DNA of 30,568 nt from Monosiga brevicollis MX1 (GCF_000002865.3 NW_001865083.1:92097-122664), one strand, 5' to 3'. Positions 20,301-27,490 are shown, counted from the first letter of the stretch. Program-made: numbers and translations. Notes: generated from the letters alone by a model not told the origin.

Positions 20301-23103
20301 CGCGACAGACCCCAAGATTATTAGCACGCTTCACGCTAAGCTGGAGCAGTGGCTTAGCAAACCCGACAAGCTTAAATCAATGACCATGCAGAAGTCCATG
20401 GTATGAAATTTTTCGGACGTGCGACATGAACGTCATATCAGATGCGCTTGCACGTGTACAGACGTGCACAGACGTGCGCAAACGTGCGCACAGTGTCTGC
20501 TGCACTCACATGCCATGTTTCTGCCCTTTGATTCCAGGTGAAAGAGTTGGGCAAATGCGCCGAAGGGTTGGCAGACGCTGCAAAAGATTCGAGTACTCTG
20601 AGCACCTATGCTCCCCAGCTAGCAGAATCAATGTTCACGGGCCAAATGGCGCTCGAGGTTCCTGGCCAGTATGGCGAGGAGGATAGCATGTGGGTTCGCG
20701 CGCCGAAATGGCCCCAGCCTCAGCTTCACCTGTTGGGTGGGCGCCTCAATGGTCATTACTGTGTGTACTTTTAGGCCTGATGTGCAAAGCCATGTGATGC
20801 TGTGCGGCTTTGACTCGCGAGTGCTGGTGCTCAAGTCAATTCGTCGGCCCAAGCGTGTGACTATGCTGTACGTGCAGCTTTTTAACCTTTTCTCTCATTA
20901 GCGTGCGCTCTGTCTTGATTTTGCTCAATCCGTTGCTTTTTTTCTCGGCTCAACATAAATGTTGCCGTGTTGTCATTGCTGTTCTGGCGTCTTGCTCTCA
21001 TTGCATGCATTGTGCCTTTCTGGGGGCTTATACCATTTTGACAGTGGAAGTGATGAACGTGAATACAAGTTTCTGGTCAAGGCCGGTGAAGATTTGCGCA
21101 CAGACGACCGGATTGAACAGGTGCATTACGGTGCAATTTTTGCATGCCCGTGGTGCAGCACAAGTGATCTCACACTGGGGCTCTCTTTTGTAGGTGTTCT
21201 CTGTGATGAACCGAATTTTGGCGCATGACCGTGCGTGCCAGCAGCGGCGGCTCAACCTCAGGTCAGCCAGGCGACCAAGCCCAAATTTTGACTCGGTGAG
21301 AACAACATGCTGAGGTTGTCACTCGCTCACGGACGGTTGTTGAAATGCGGTGCGGTAGAACATATGCGGTCATACCCATGACCACTCGCCTTGGCTTGCT
21401 GGAATGGATGGATAACACAACCACGTTGCGTGATTTTGTGATGCAAAGCGATGAAGATGAGAAAGACATCCAACGTGCCAAGGTGGGTCAAGTTGACACC
21501 GTCTATGCTCTTGTCAATGGGCATGGTGGGCCAAGTATGTTCCTCATCCCGACGTTGGCCACCCACCTGGACGCAGGAGACCTATTTGCTATTTGCCAAT
21601 AAGTTTGCGGATAAGCGTGCTCATTCAAGCGTCGCCGACAACATTACACGCGTTCTTGTCAAGGGCACGCGTTCGGGTTGGTCCATCGCTCGAGCCACGC
21701 CGACAAGAATTGGGCACATGCTTTGCCCGACGAACATTAAGGTACAAACCTGAACTCATGCGGCTGTGGTCTACTTTCCTGTCGATATTCTTCAATAGAT
21801 GTCAAGTTGGCATTTGAAAAGGCGCAGAGCATGGTGCGTGCGACACTGCTGCGAGACGCCTTGCTCGCCTTGGCTTCGACGCCAGAAGGCTTCTTCACAT
21901 TGCGGCAGCATTACGGCCGGACCTTGAGCACCATCAACATTTGCCAGTACATACTGGGCATTGGTGACCGCCACTTGAGCAACGTCATGGTCGATTTACG
22001 CACGTACGTCGCCAGGATTCTTCTTTCATTCTATGCTCGTCTTGTTGTTTTTTTGCTTGGGTGGCCTCGTTCGCATCGACTTTGGGCACCACTCTTGTTT
22101 CTTTTCATGCTCTTGTGCTTGCGTAGGGGTGGCCTCATTGGCATTGACTTTGGACACCACTTTGGGTCGGCCACTTATTTGCTGCCGATTCCTGAGCTGA
22201 TGCCATTCCGTTTGACGCGGTACGAACGAGCGAGGGTTGAGTTTTTAATTGGTTGGAACATCTCGTCGCGCAATTGTCTGATGCACAGCTATTACCTCTT
22301 TGTAGAATCATGGAGCAGGCGTTGCAACCGCACACACGCAATGGCTTGATCAAACATGTCATGTGCCATGTGCTCACGGCGCTCAAGGTGGGTCATTTGT
22401 GTGTGTGTGCGTGTGTATCTGTGTGCGTACTGATCGCATTTGTTTTGTTTTGTTTTGTTTGTTTTGTTTTTCTTGTGGCAATACTATTTAGGCTCGACGC
22501 TCCGACTTGTTGGCAGTGATCCAGATTTTTGCCACAGAACCGACGTTGGATTGGCAACAAAATGCCAAAAAGGTTATCAAGCAGGAAGAGGGCGAGGAGC
22601 TCCAAGTCGAAAACTACGCGACGCGCAACGTAAGTGTTTGTCATGGGAGTTGGTGGGTAGGCACTGCCGTTCACTGGACTGTGTGCTTGTTGAAACGACT
22701 GTTGCCCAATGCGGGCCGGTATCCACGAACTAGCTCGAGCGCTTGCGCTTGAAATTGTCGGGGTGCCATCCAGCTGCCATCATGGCGGAGGAAGTGGCGG
22801 ACAGTAGGCATATTGCCGCGTATCGAAGCAAAGTCCAAGAGGTGGTGTGGGGCAGTCGTCGTGACCAGGATCTGCGGTACGTACAGCAAGCGCAATCGCT
22901 CTTGTGAACATCAAGCGCAGTTTGGCCTGTGCTTTGGCTGCGTGCATGTTCACACACATGCAACGTCTTGGATGGGTCTTAGGGCCACGTTGCCAACGGA
23001 GGTTGCGCTAACTGTGGAGCAACAAGTAGATGCCCTGTTGGATCAAGCGACAGATCCCAATCTTTTGGGTCGGTCCTGGGTGGGATGGGATCCCTACTGC
23101 TGA
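3990..23103 (+). CDS. PRKDC: DNA-PKcs, 50 exons
   Basis: This is the catalytic subunit of DNA-dependent protein kinase, a PI3K-like serine/threonine kinase that binds Ku at DNA double-strand breaks and drives non-homologous end joining in the nucleus. Recalled human DNA-PKcs can be followed from exon 1 to the stop. I built 50 GT-AG exons whose phases all agree, totalling 12,831 nt or about 4,276 aa (human 4,128). Diagnostic parts in order are HEAT-like arm motifs, the NUC194 region, an SQ/TQ-rich linker, the FAT domain, a kinase with GIGDRHLSN and IGIDFGHHFG, and a FATC ending WVGWDPYC. The start ATG at 3990 follows an in-frame stop and has A at -3 and G at +4. Exon coordinates are given in the segment entries. 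Weak points are the donors of exons 2, 5, 15, 36 and 44. DNA-PKcs is clearly favoured over ATM, ATR and mTOR because the ABCDE-like linker, PELMPFRLTR and DQATDPN motifs are specific to it. Confidence 0.97.
4605..4636. repeat. 16-bp perfect tandem repeat in intron 2
   Basis: The unit CCCTTACCCCTCATTG occurs twice back to back, within the pyrimidine-rich end of DNA-PKcs intron 2, just before the exon 3 acceptor at 4657-4658. It looks like a recent small duplication. Confidence 0.9.
8151..10994 (+). other. PRKDC: DNA-PKcs central helical cradle, exons 15-16
   Basis: Exons 8151-9276 and 9398-10994 are the two largest of the gene and encode about 907 residues of HEAT-like helices, the circular cradle in human structures. 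Near-identical motifs include 'YLPLAEAALASLQRW' (human YTPLAEVGLNALEEW), 'DRQTRTAACELLHAIV' (human DRQTKVAACELLHSMV), 'NTVALITAILDAL' (human DTVALLEAILDGI) and 'PSIFQRLGAALAM' (human PNAFKRLGASLAF). The donor of exon 15 is an unusual GTTCGT. It is forced by phase, because the alternative GTATAC four bases downstream would put a stop codon into exon 16. Confidence 0.92.
11197..12539 (+). other. PRKDC: DNA-PKcs NUC194 region, exons 17-20
   Basis: Exons: 11197-11429, 11608-11989, 12079-12379, 12458-12539. They cover about 333 residues matching the DNA-PKcs-specific NUC194 (CC3) region. Anchors are 'FPFQSSEYGPGT' (human FPMQSREFPPGT), 'VNQAFHD' (human INQVFHG) and 'FEFKAELDQAPTLR', aligned with human YNFPVEVEVPMERK. 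This region is absent from ATM, ATR and mTOR, so it supports the DNA-PKcs assignment independently of the kinase. Introns 19 and 20 are short (78 and 81 nt). Confidence 0.88.
11229..11260. repeat. Perfect 12-bp inverted repeat inside exon 17
   Basis: The arm TCCGTACCCGCC at 11229-11240 is followed by an 8-nt loop and then its exact reverse complement at 11249-11260. Nine of the twelve pairs are G-C, so the RNA hairpin would be stable. It lies wholly in coding sequence for the segment SVPAVPLAGTED. Confidence 0.95.
12621..15217 (+). other. PRKDC: DNA-PKcs exons 21-28, mid-cradle helices
   Basis: Exons: 12621-12923, 13015-13277, 13378-13507, 13671-13777, 13921-14026, 14188-14391, 14503-14969, 15073-15217. 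They encode about 575 residues. Exon 21 holds the counterpart of the human PQR phosphorylation segment, between 'LLADSSLSQSM' and 'LELDALNRH' (human YLADSTLSEEM and LEMDELNRH), but it is filled with acidic, Pro- and Ala-rich residues. Later anchors are 'NQKLFIAKVIIN' (human NIRLFLAKLVIN), 'FRNNLTIIKTFVEKW' (human FRHNLEIIKTLVECW) and 'FFDQETRL' (human FWSHETRL). Intron 26 (14392-14502, 111 nt) is open in frame. Confidence 0.9.
13808..13853. repeat. T24 and (CTTT)n tract in intron 24
   Basis: A run of 24 T is followed by about five CTTT units inside DNA-PKcs intron 24, 67 bases before the exon 25 acceptor. It is a simple repeat that may extend the pyrimidine tract of that intron. Confidence 0.9.
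15325..16020 (+). other. PRKDC: DNA-PKcs exon 29: SQ/TQ cluster linker
   Basis: This 232-codon exon runs from the end of the helical cradle to the start of FAT. It opens with 'LDKLYVPASEGSFL' (human LNSLYSPKIEVHFL), and 'LTPLFSQ' aligns with human LTPMFVETQ. Between about 15541 and 15802 there are nine S/T-Q motifs in under 90 residues, in the position of the human ABCDE autophosphorylation cluster (around residue 2609-2647 in human, about 2672-2759 here). It then enters a basic helix 'LRRRFLQTKEG' (human LRRRFMRDQEK) and ends 'VVLYRDYKDGE' (human VVLYRSYRHGD). The SQ/TQ sites are seen directly. Their phosphorylation is inferred from the family. Confidence 0.93.
16177..20049 (+). other. PRKDC: DNA-PKcs FAT domain, exons 30-36
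   Basis: Exons: 16177-16852, 17021-17184, 17467-17940, 18112-19163, 19374-19592, 19731-19830, 19917-20049. FAT is the TPR-like helical solenoid that clamps the kinase in all PIKKs. It begins with 'LPDIQIKQAELIRPL' (human LPDIQIKHSSLITPL), then has 'WLELGRLYNTLSEFDTLHGIF' (human [21 protein letters not shown]), and later 'YPQAVAYPAIL' (human YPQAIVYPFII). The exon 32 acceptor at 17466 is preferred over one at 17400 because it gives the human spacing. The end of exon 36 is uncertain. The phase allows a donor at 20050, leaving a 58-nt intron, whereas the better-looking GTAGGG at 20020 breaks the phase. Confidence 0.85.
17324..17378. repeat. 55-nt T homopolymer in intron 31
   Basis: A pure T run of 55 bases lies inside DNA-PKcs intron 31, about 90 bases before the exon 32 acceptor. 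A run this long is prone to slippage, so its exact length in the assembly may be unreliable. There is no target-site duplication or SINE/LINE body next to it. Confidence 0.95.
20451..20493. repeat. Short imperfect CACAGACGTG repeats in intron 38
   Basis: Four imperfect copies of a 10-nt motif resembling CACAGACGTG stand in tandem in DNA-PKcs intron 38. It is low complexity with no evident function. Confidence 0.7.
22055..22100 (+). pseudogene. Diverged partial copy of exon 46 (DFG exon) within intron 45
   Basis: From 22059 the intron reads GGGTGGCCTCG and continues as a close match to the start of exon 46 at 22127, offset by 68 nt. About 34 bases align with four mismatches, then the similarity fades. 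Translated in the exon phase, it reads GGLVRIDFGHHS beside the true GGLIGIDFGHHF. The copy has no AG acceptor directly in front, so it is probably not spliced in. It is the host gene's own tandem duplication relic. Confidence 0.8.
22492..23103 (+). other. PRKDC: DNA-PKcs regulatory segment and FATC, exons 48-50
   Basis: Exons: 22492-22629, 22734-22876, 22983-23103 (TGA stop at 23101-23103). Exon 48 has 'EPTLDWQQ' (human EPSFDWKN). Exon 49 encodes 'LKLSGCHPAAIMAEE' (human RKLAGANPAVITCDE). Exon 50 is the FATC: 'ALTVEQQVDALLDQATDPN' followed by 'LLGRSWVGWDPYC' (human [20 protein letters not shown]). FATC packs against the kinase active site and is needed for activity in PIKKs. All phases join cleanly and the stop falls exactly at the family's usual C-terminus. 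Confidence 0.97.
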
Positions 23104-23517
23104 GTGTTTTTATTTGTGTCCTGGGCGAGCAGGGACTGTGTGCCCGAGCCCCCAGCGATTTGAAATTGAGTTTGGACTGCTGATATCAAGGATGATGACG
23201 TATGAGTCAGCGTGCGTGTCTGTCTGTCCGTCTGTCTGTCTGTCTGTCTGTCTGTGCAATGCTGTGCTGTGCTGTGTTATGTTTGATGCCCACATTTAAA
23301 CTGGCTGCTCACCAATGTGGTGGAGGCGAGGGGCCTGCACTGCCGCGAGATGTGGTTGTGCCGGAGAAACCAAAGAGCAAGTCAAGGATACTCGGTCAAT
23401 TTTTTTTCTTCTCTTCTGTCCCACAAGGCCCCTACTCTGTCTCACTCGGGGGGTGTGAGTAGCAAAGGTTGGAGAGGGGACTGATGAACGGGGATGAGGG
23501 GGCAAGTTGAGACTTGG
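23104..23517. other. Convergent gap after DNA-PKcs
   Basis: These 414 bases hold the 3' untranslated ends of two converging genes. A TCTG tetranucleotide run lies at about 23217-23256, followed by a short GCTGT run. I see no AATAAA signal on either strand and no gene. Confidence 0.6.
23217..23256. repeat. (TCTG)n microsatellite
   Basis: A tetranucleotide repeat of about nine TCTG/TCCG units, slightly imperfect at its start, lies in the probable 3' untranslated region of the DNA-PKcs gene. Confidence 0.9.
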
Positions 23518-25077
23518 TTATACGACGGCGAGGTGACCCATGTCTTCGGCGGCCTTTTCAGTGGGGTCCATAGCGGCGTTGCCTGATGCGGCGGGGGCGG
23601 TGGCGTCGGCCGCGCCGGGCGGGGTCAGGGAGAGGGGGTTGATGGCGGAATGGTTTTTGTTTTGCTCGATCATTTCGATGAGCTTGTCAAAGGTTTCTGC
23701 GGGCTCGCAGGTGCCACCGAGGAAGGTGGGGATGGCGTCGAGCTCGAGGCCGTCTTCTTGCATCTTCTTGACGGCGGCTGAGGCCGAGCCGAGCATGTTG
23801 ACCTTGGCTTGGGTGATGGGGTGGATCCAGGGCTTGATCATGGCCCAGACCGTCTAGGGGAGGGGTTCAAACAGATGTAGATGAGCAGGAGGCGAGGGGG
23901 GTGGGATGTTAGGATGTGTTATAATTGTTCAACAGCAGGCGGGGGTGAACATGAGGGCGAAACGTACGCGGAAGACAAAGGGGGCGTTGATGACGTAAAT
24001 CTTCCAGAGGCTTTCGGGGAAAAAGTCGGCACCGACGCTGAAGACTTTTTGAATGACGGCCTTTTTCTGGCCGTAGAGAATGTTCATGCCGCTGCCCTTG
24101 AGGTCGACGATGAGGGAGTACTTGTAGCGCTGCTCGCCCAGCTTGTCGGAGAGCTGCTTCTTGTAAGCACTGTAAAAGGCCTGCTTTTGACCCTGCAAAC
24201 GGAGCATGTGATCCCTATAGATGGGAGGCCGGGCAAGGGGTGAGGCGCGATTGTGGCAGAGGTGTTGTGGTTGATGTGTTGTTGATATTTTCTTATTTTT
24301 TTTTTTTTTTTTTTTTTTTTTCCCTTGCAATCACATGAACGGCCGAACGACCAAAAAGAGGGGAACGAAGAGGGAAAAGTCAAAGAGGTGGGGGCAAGGC
24401 GGTGGGAGGGAGCCAGGGTACGTACGAGTCCATGGCGGCAAGGGCATCAGTGCTGATTTTCTCGACGTGAAGGGAGACGAGGGGATGGCCGTACTTGTCG
24501 TGGCCATAAATGTATTCGGGCCACTTTTGGTAAAAGTCGGCGTCACCGTCGATGCGCTTGGTCATGTACTCGTAGTAGTTGACCTTGTCACGCCAGTCGA
24601 GAATGCTCTGTGGATGAGGGTTAGGGTTGAGGGTTGGGGTTGGGGGGGGTCAGCACGAGATGAGAGATGAAGACGGGACTGATCGCGCCCAGAATGGAGA
24701 AGGGGGAGGGGATTGTTGTTGTGTTTCGTTCTGTTCGTTTTGTCATGTCTCCCTGTCTTTGCTGGGGCGGTACTGTTGCGGACTTGCTCTTGGTGGCGTT
24801 GGCACGGGATTGACGGATCGAGGGGAGGCTCGCGGACAACGGATTCAGGGAGGCGGTTGGAAAGACAAACCTTGAAGGCTTTGACGGTCTCCTCCTTGCG
24901 GGGTTCGTACGAGGCGTAGCCACGGACGCAGGTGAGGTAGTCGTGTTCACAGAGAAGCTTGCGCTGTTCCTCAGTGGCCACATCGGCACAAGCTTGGATG
25001 TACTCCTCCTCCTCGGGCTTGCGGGGTGCACATTCGAGTTCAGCCAGCTGGCGATCCACCTCCTTGAGTGCAGCCAT
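23518..25077 (-). CDS. SEC14-like CRAL-TRIO lipid-transfer protein
   Basis: There are four exons on the minus strand: 25077-24871, 24607-24426, 24214-23968 and 23853-23518. They total 972 nt or 323 aa with consistent phases. Residues 1-70 form an acidic N-terminal helical region like the CRAL-TRIO N-domain. The lipid-binding domain follows: 'FYQKWPEYIYGHDKYGHPL', 'YSLIVDLKGSGMNIL', 'FFPESLWKIYVINAPFVF', 'VWAMIKPWIHPITQAKVNML' and 'LGGTCEP'. These match the classic Sec14 order of D..G....G.PV, Y(P)E....I..INAP..F...W...KP.., and the GG.C loop. Such proteins shuttle phosphatidylinositol, phosphatidylcholine or other hydrophobic ligands between membranes. There is no GOLD or Spectrin domain. The tail of about 50 residues is Ala/Pro-rich. 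The start has a full ACCATGG context. The ligand cannot be told from sequence alone. Confidence 0.92.
24296..24321. repeat. 26-nt T homopolymer in SEC14-like intron 2
   Basis: A pure T run on the plus strand lies inside the second intron of the minus-strand SEC14-like gene, where the transcript reads poly-A. It is a simple repeat. Confidence 0.92.
24618..24649. repeat. Telomere-like G-rich repeat at the SEC14-like intron 1 acceptor
   Basis: On the plus strand GGG blocks alternate with TTA, TTGA and TT, giving a degenerate TTAGGG array with five G-runs, so it also fits a G-quadruplex pattern. On the transcribed strand this reads as CCCAACCCTAACCC and forms the pyrimidine tract just upstream of the CAG acceptor at 24608-24610. 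Confidence 0.85.
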
Positions 25078-25225
25078 GGTGTCCGGTGATCCTGTGTGTG
25101 TGTCGTGAAGCAAAGAAAAAGGTTTGTTAAGAGTCCTAGGGGTGGCAGTGAGGGAGGGAGGGCAAAAAAAACGGCGGATCGGTGAGTCAAAGGGGTGAAC
25201 GAGCAGCTCACAAGCTAGACGGGAC

Positions 25226-25369
25226 AGGAGGAGCAAAGAGGAAAGAGGAAAGAGGAGGAGGAGAAAGAGGAGAAAGAGGAGGAGAAGGAGGAGGAGGAGG
25301 AGGAGGAGGACGTGAGGCAGGAGGAGAAAGAGGAGGAGGACGTGAGGCAGGAGGAGGAAAGAGGGGAGA
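25226..25369. repeat. AGG-rich purine tract with two 30-bp tandem units
   Basis: A nearly pure-purine plus strand is dominated by AGG and GAAAGAGG. Two 30-bp units at 25301-25330 and 25331-25360, each containing GACGTGAGGCAG, are almost identical. It encodes only low-complexity residues in any frame. Confidence 0.9.
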
Positions 25370-25400
25370 CGCACACTTAGAGAGTGACGCACATGGATGT

Positions 25401-25531
25401 ACACACACACACACACACACACACACCACGACCAAGCGCACACACACACCACGACCAAGCGCACACACAGACGATCAAACGCACAGCAAAGGCGGGGCAG
25501 GCACGAGAGAGAGAGAGAGAGAGAGAGAGAG
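25401..25531. repeat. CA, minisatellite and GA repeats
   Basis: A CA run (25401-25426) passes into two copies of a roughly 23-nt unit containing CCACGACCAAGCG (25425-25470) and then, after about 35 bases, a GA run (25505-25531). A further CA run lies at 25716-25740. Confidence 0.9.
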
Positions 25532-25902
25532 CCATGGAGCCGAATGACAAGCAAAAGGGGGACAAGACGTTAAAGATCGAGGCCAGTGTGTGCGTGTCAA
25601 ACCCCCCACGCACAGTGGTAAGCGACAAGGAAAGCGACATCCGTGTTTGCAAATGCCAGTCAACGCCAGTGAACGCGCGGTCGAAGCGCCTCCCGGGGCT
25701 GCCGTTTCACTTGGAAACACACACACACACACACACACACGATGTACCCTTGCAAATGCATTTGGGCGAATGCACAACACCAGAGGAGCCATGCACACGA
25801 GGGCGCGTAGAGGCGACCATGCCCAAAGGGTTTGTACAGATACAGGTACATACACTTGTCAACGGACACGAGGCGCGCTGCCGTTTCAGTCAAGCGCGCG
25901 CC

Positions 25903-25905
<3 letters not shown>

Positions 25906-25985
<80 letters not shown>

Positions 25986-25998
25986 CTCTCATCTCTCT

Positions 25999-26058
<60 letters not shown>
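25906..26058. repeat. CT microsatellite, about 150 nt
   Basis: A CT tract is interrupted only by a few bases near 25981-26002 (CCTCTC, ATCTC, AAGCTC). A second short CT run lies at 26242-26264. Both are simple repeats in the SEC14-like/RPL29 intergenic region. Confidence 0.95.
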
Positions 26059-26059
<1 letters not shown>

Positions 26060-27032
26060 ACAGACACGTATGCAGTATTCAGAGAGAGGGAAGGGGGCCA
26101 GCTCACAACCAACGAGTTTCGCAGGGAGATATAACGATAACCAGAGATGCGATGTGTGTCAATCACTCAAAATCGGTTGAAATTTTCTGTCTTTGGGCTT
26201 ACCGTCCAAATTAGGAAGAAAATGGCAAATTTAGGCCAAACCTCTCTCTCTCTCTCTCTCTCTCTTTTGCACTGATGTTTTGAAATGTTTAGAATGAAGG
26301 GGTGGTCTCAAGAAAAGGGTTTGCTGTCCGTTGCACCGAAAAGCCAATGAGGCTGAGGGCAGATGGCTTCATGACCAAGGGGAAACAAGGGCTCCCTCCC
26401 GCCCTGTAGCCTTGGGTCTCGCTCCAGCACATATGAAGCCACACGAGCCGATCCCCCGCTTGCCTCCCATCACCCCCTCCGCCGCCTCTGCGCCTCCGCC
26501 GCCGCCGTCGCCAACGTCAACTCGCCAACGTCAATGTCAGCAGATCAAACAACAAACAACGACAACGACAAAGTACAACAGGTGTTTTCCGATTGATATC
26601 ACACCAGCGGTTTTTTTACCCCCACACTTTTCTACTCTGTTTCGAGGTTTGAACCCTTCCATGCGTTGGCCCGGTTCCGCGGCCCTTGGACCGCGCTGGG
26701 TGTCGAGGCGAAAGCGACGGCGGCCTGCCCTGCTTCTGCACGATGGGGGGCCCCATTCGCTGGCCTGGGGCATGTGGATCAGTGGCTCTGATTCATCGGC
26801 ATGACGCTCGTTTGATCAGATCCAGCCGTGCACTGCCTTTGAGTGCCTCTTTTTTTGGGGGTCTTTTCCTTTGTGTGTGTGTCCATGAGACAGCTGAGCT
26901 TGAGCGTGCGCGCGCGCTTGTCGGCTCGTCTTTGGACGCGGTCAAACCTTGAGGGTTGCCCCTTCGCCTTGGCTCTTCCTTTTTTACATCACAGCTCATG
27001 CCACGCCCATTGCTTTCTACAGACCGTTAGCC

Positions 27033-27490
27033 ATGGCCAAGTCCAAGAACCACACCGCCCACAACCAGAGTATGTTGGGCCTCGCACTTCTCCCTGTGCT
27101 TTGCTGCCCGCTCTAGAGTCAGCGGCCGCGACAGGGCTTTGTTTTTGTTCAATTCCACAAGGAACCATCGGAACCATTGGTGGAAAGCTGACACCTTTCG
27201 TCAATGTTCTCGCCTGCTCATGTAGACTACAAGGCCCACCGTAACGGCCTCAAGAAGCCCAAGACCAAGCGCTTCCCCGCTCTCAAGGGCGTACGTTTCA
27301 TCTTCGCCTGCGCGCCTCATCAACGGCCAGCGACCACACCAGTGAATAAGACGCGTTGCTCACACAATCTTGCTTTTTCGCATCATGCGGCGTTCCTCTT
27401 GTCCTCCCGCAGATGGACCCCAAGTTCCTCCGCAACATGCGCTTTGCCAAGAAGGGCAACGTGCGCGCGGCCCAGGAGCAGAAGGCTTAA
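27033..27490 (+). CDS. RPL29: 60S ribosomal protein eL29
   Basis: There are three exons: 27033-27069, 27226-27290 and 27413-27490 (TAA). They give 59 aa. The N-terminus 'MAKSKNHTAHNQ' is the eL29 signature and is identical to yeast over these residues. It continues 'YKAHRNGLKKPKTKRFPALKG', with 'DPKFLRNMRFAKK' encoded in exon 3. The length equals the short fungal form rather than the ~159-residue mammalian protein with its Lys/Ala-rich tail. It is a highly basic protein of the large ribosomal subunit, near the peptide exit side. Donors are GTATGT and GTACGT. The residue before DPKF is Met where yeast and human have Val, because the exon starts with ATG; this does not create a separate gene. 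Codon use is strongly biased, as expected for high expression. Confidence 0.96.

Larger units (their letters stand above)
20108..22387 (+). other. PRKDC: DNA-PKcs kinase domain, exons 37-47
   Basis: Exons: 20108-20180, 20289-20400, 20538-20689, 20775-20867, 21045-21120, 21194-21261, 21359-21482, 21577-21616, 21799-22003, 22127-22219, 22306-22387. The kinase proper starts in exon 39 at 'LEVPGQY' (human LEIPGQY). The ATP-binding lysine lies in 'FLVKAGEDLRTDDRIEQ' (human FLVKGGEDLRQDQRVEQ). The catalytic loop is 'LGIGDRHLSN', with the conserved Asp, His and Asn, and the metal-binding motif is 'IGIDFGHHFG'. The activation loop continues 'SATYLLPIPELMPFRLTR'. All catalytic residues are present, so an active enzyme is expected. 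Compared with human, about 15-20 residues are missing between 'DFVMQSDEDEKD' and 'YLLFANKFAD'. Exon 44 is only 40 nt, and its donor (GTGCTC) was chosen by phase and alignment. Confidence 0.93.
25078..27032. promoter_or_regulatory. Divergent intergenic region, microsatellite-rich
   Basis: Nearly 2 kb separates the SEC14-like gene (leftward) from RPL29 (rightward), so it should carry both promoters. It holds, in order, an AGG-rich tract (25226-25369), CA runs, a GA run, another CA run, and a 150-nt CT tract. Beyond about 26280 the sequence is more complex. Just before the RPL29 start there is a pyrimidine stretch 'CTTCCTTTTTTAC' near 26978 that could be a TOP-like leader, and a 'TTTCTACAG' at 27014-27022 that could be the acceptor of a 5'-leader intron. 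Neither is proven. A 157-aa open frame at 26331-26804 resembles no family. Confidence 0.5.

Noticed and set aside
23881-24243. 120-aa plus-strand open frame over the SEC14-like gene
   Set aside because: It is antisense to exon 3 of a gene with strong CRAL-TRIO motifs.
26331-26804. 157-aa open frame upstream of RPL29
   Set aside because: Low-complexity Pro/Thr/Gln stretches and no family resemblance. It may simply be GC-rich promoter sequence.
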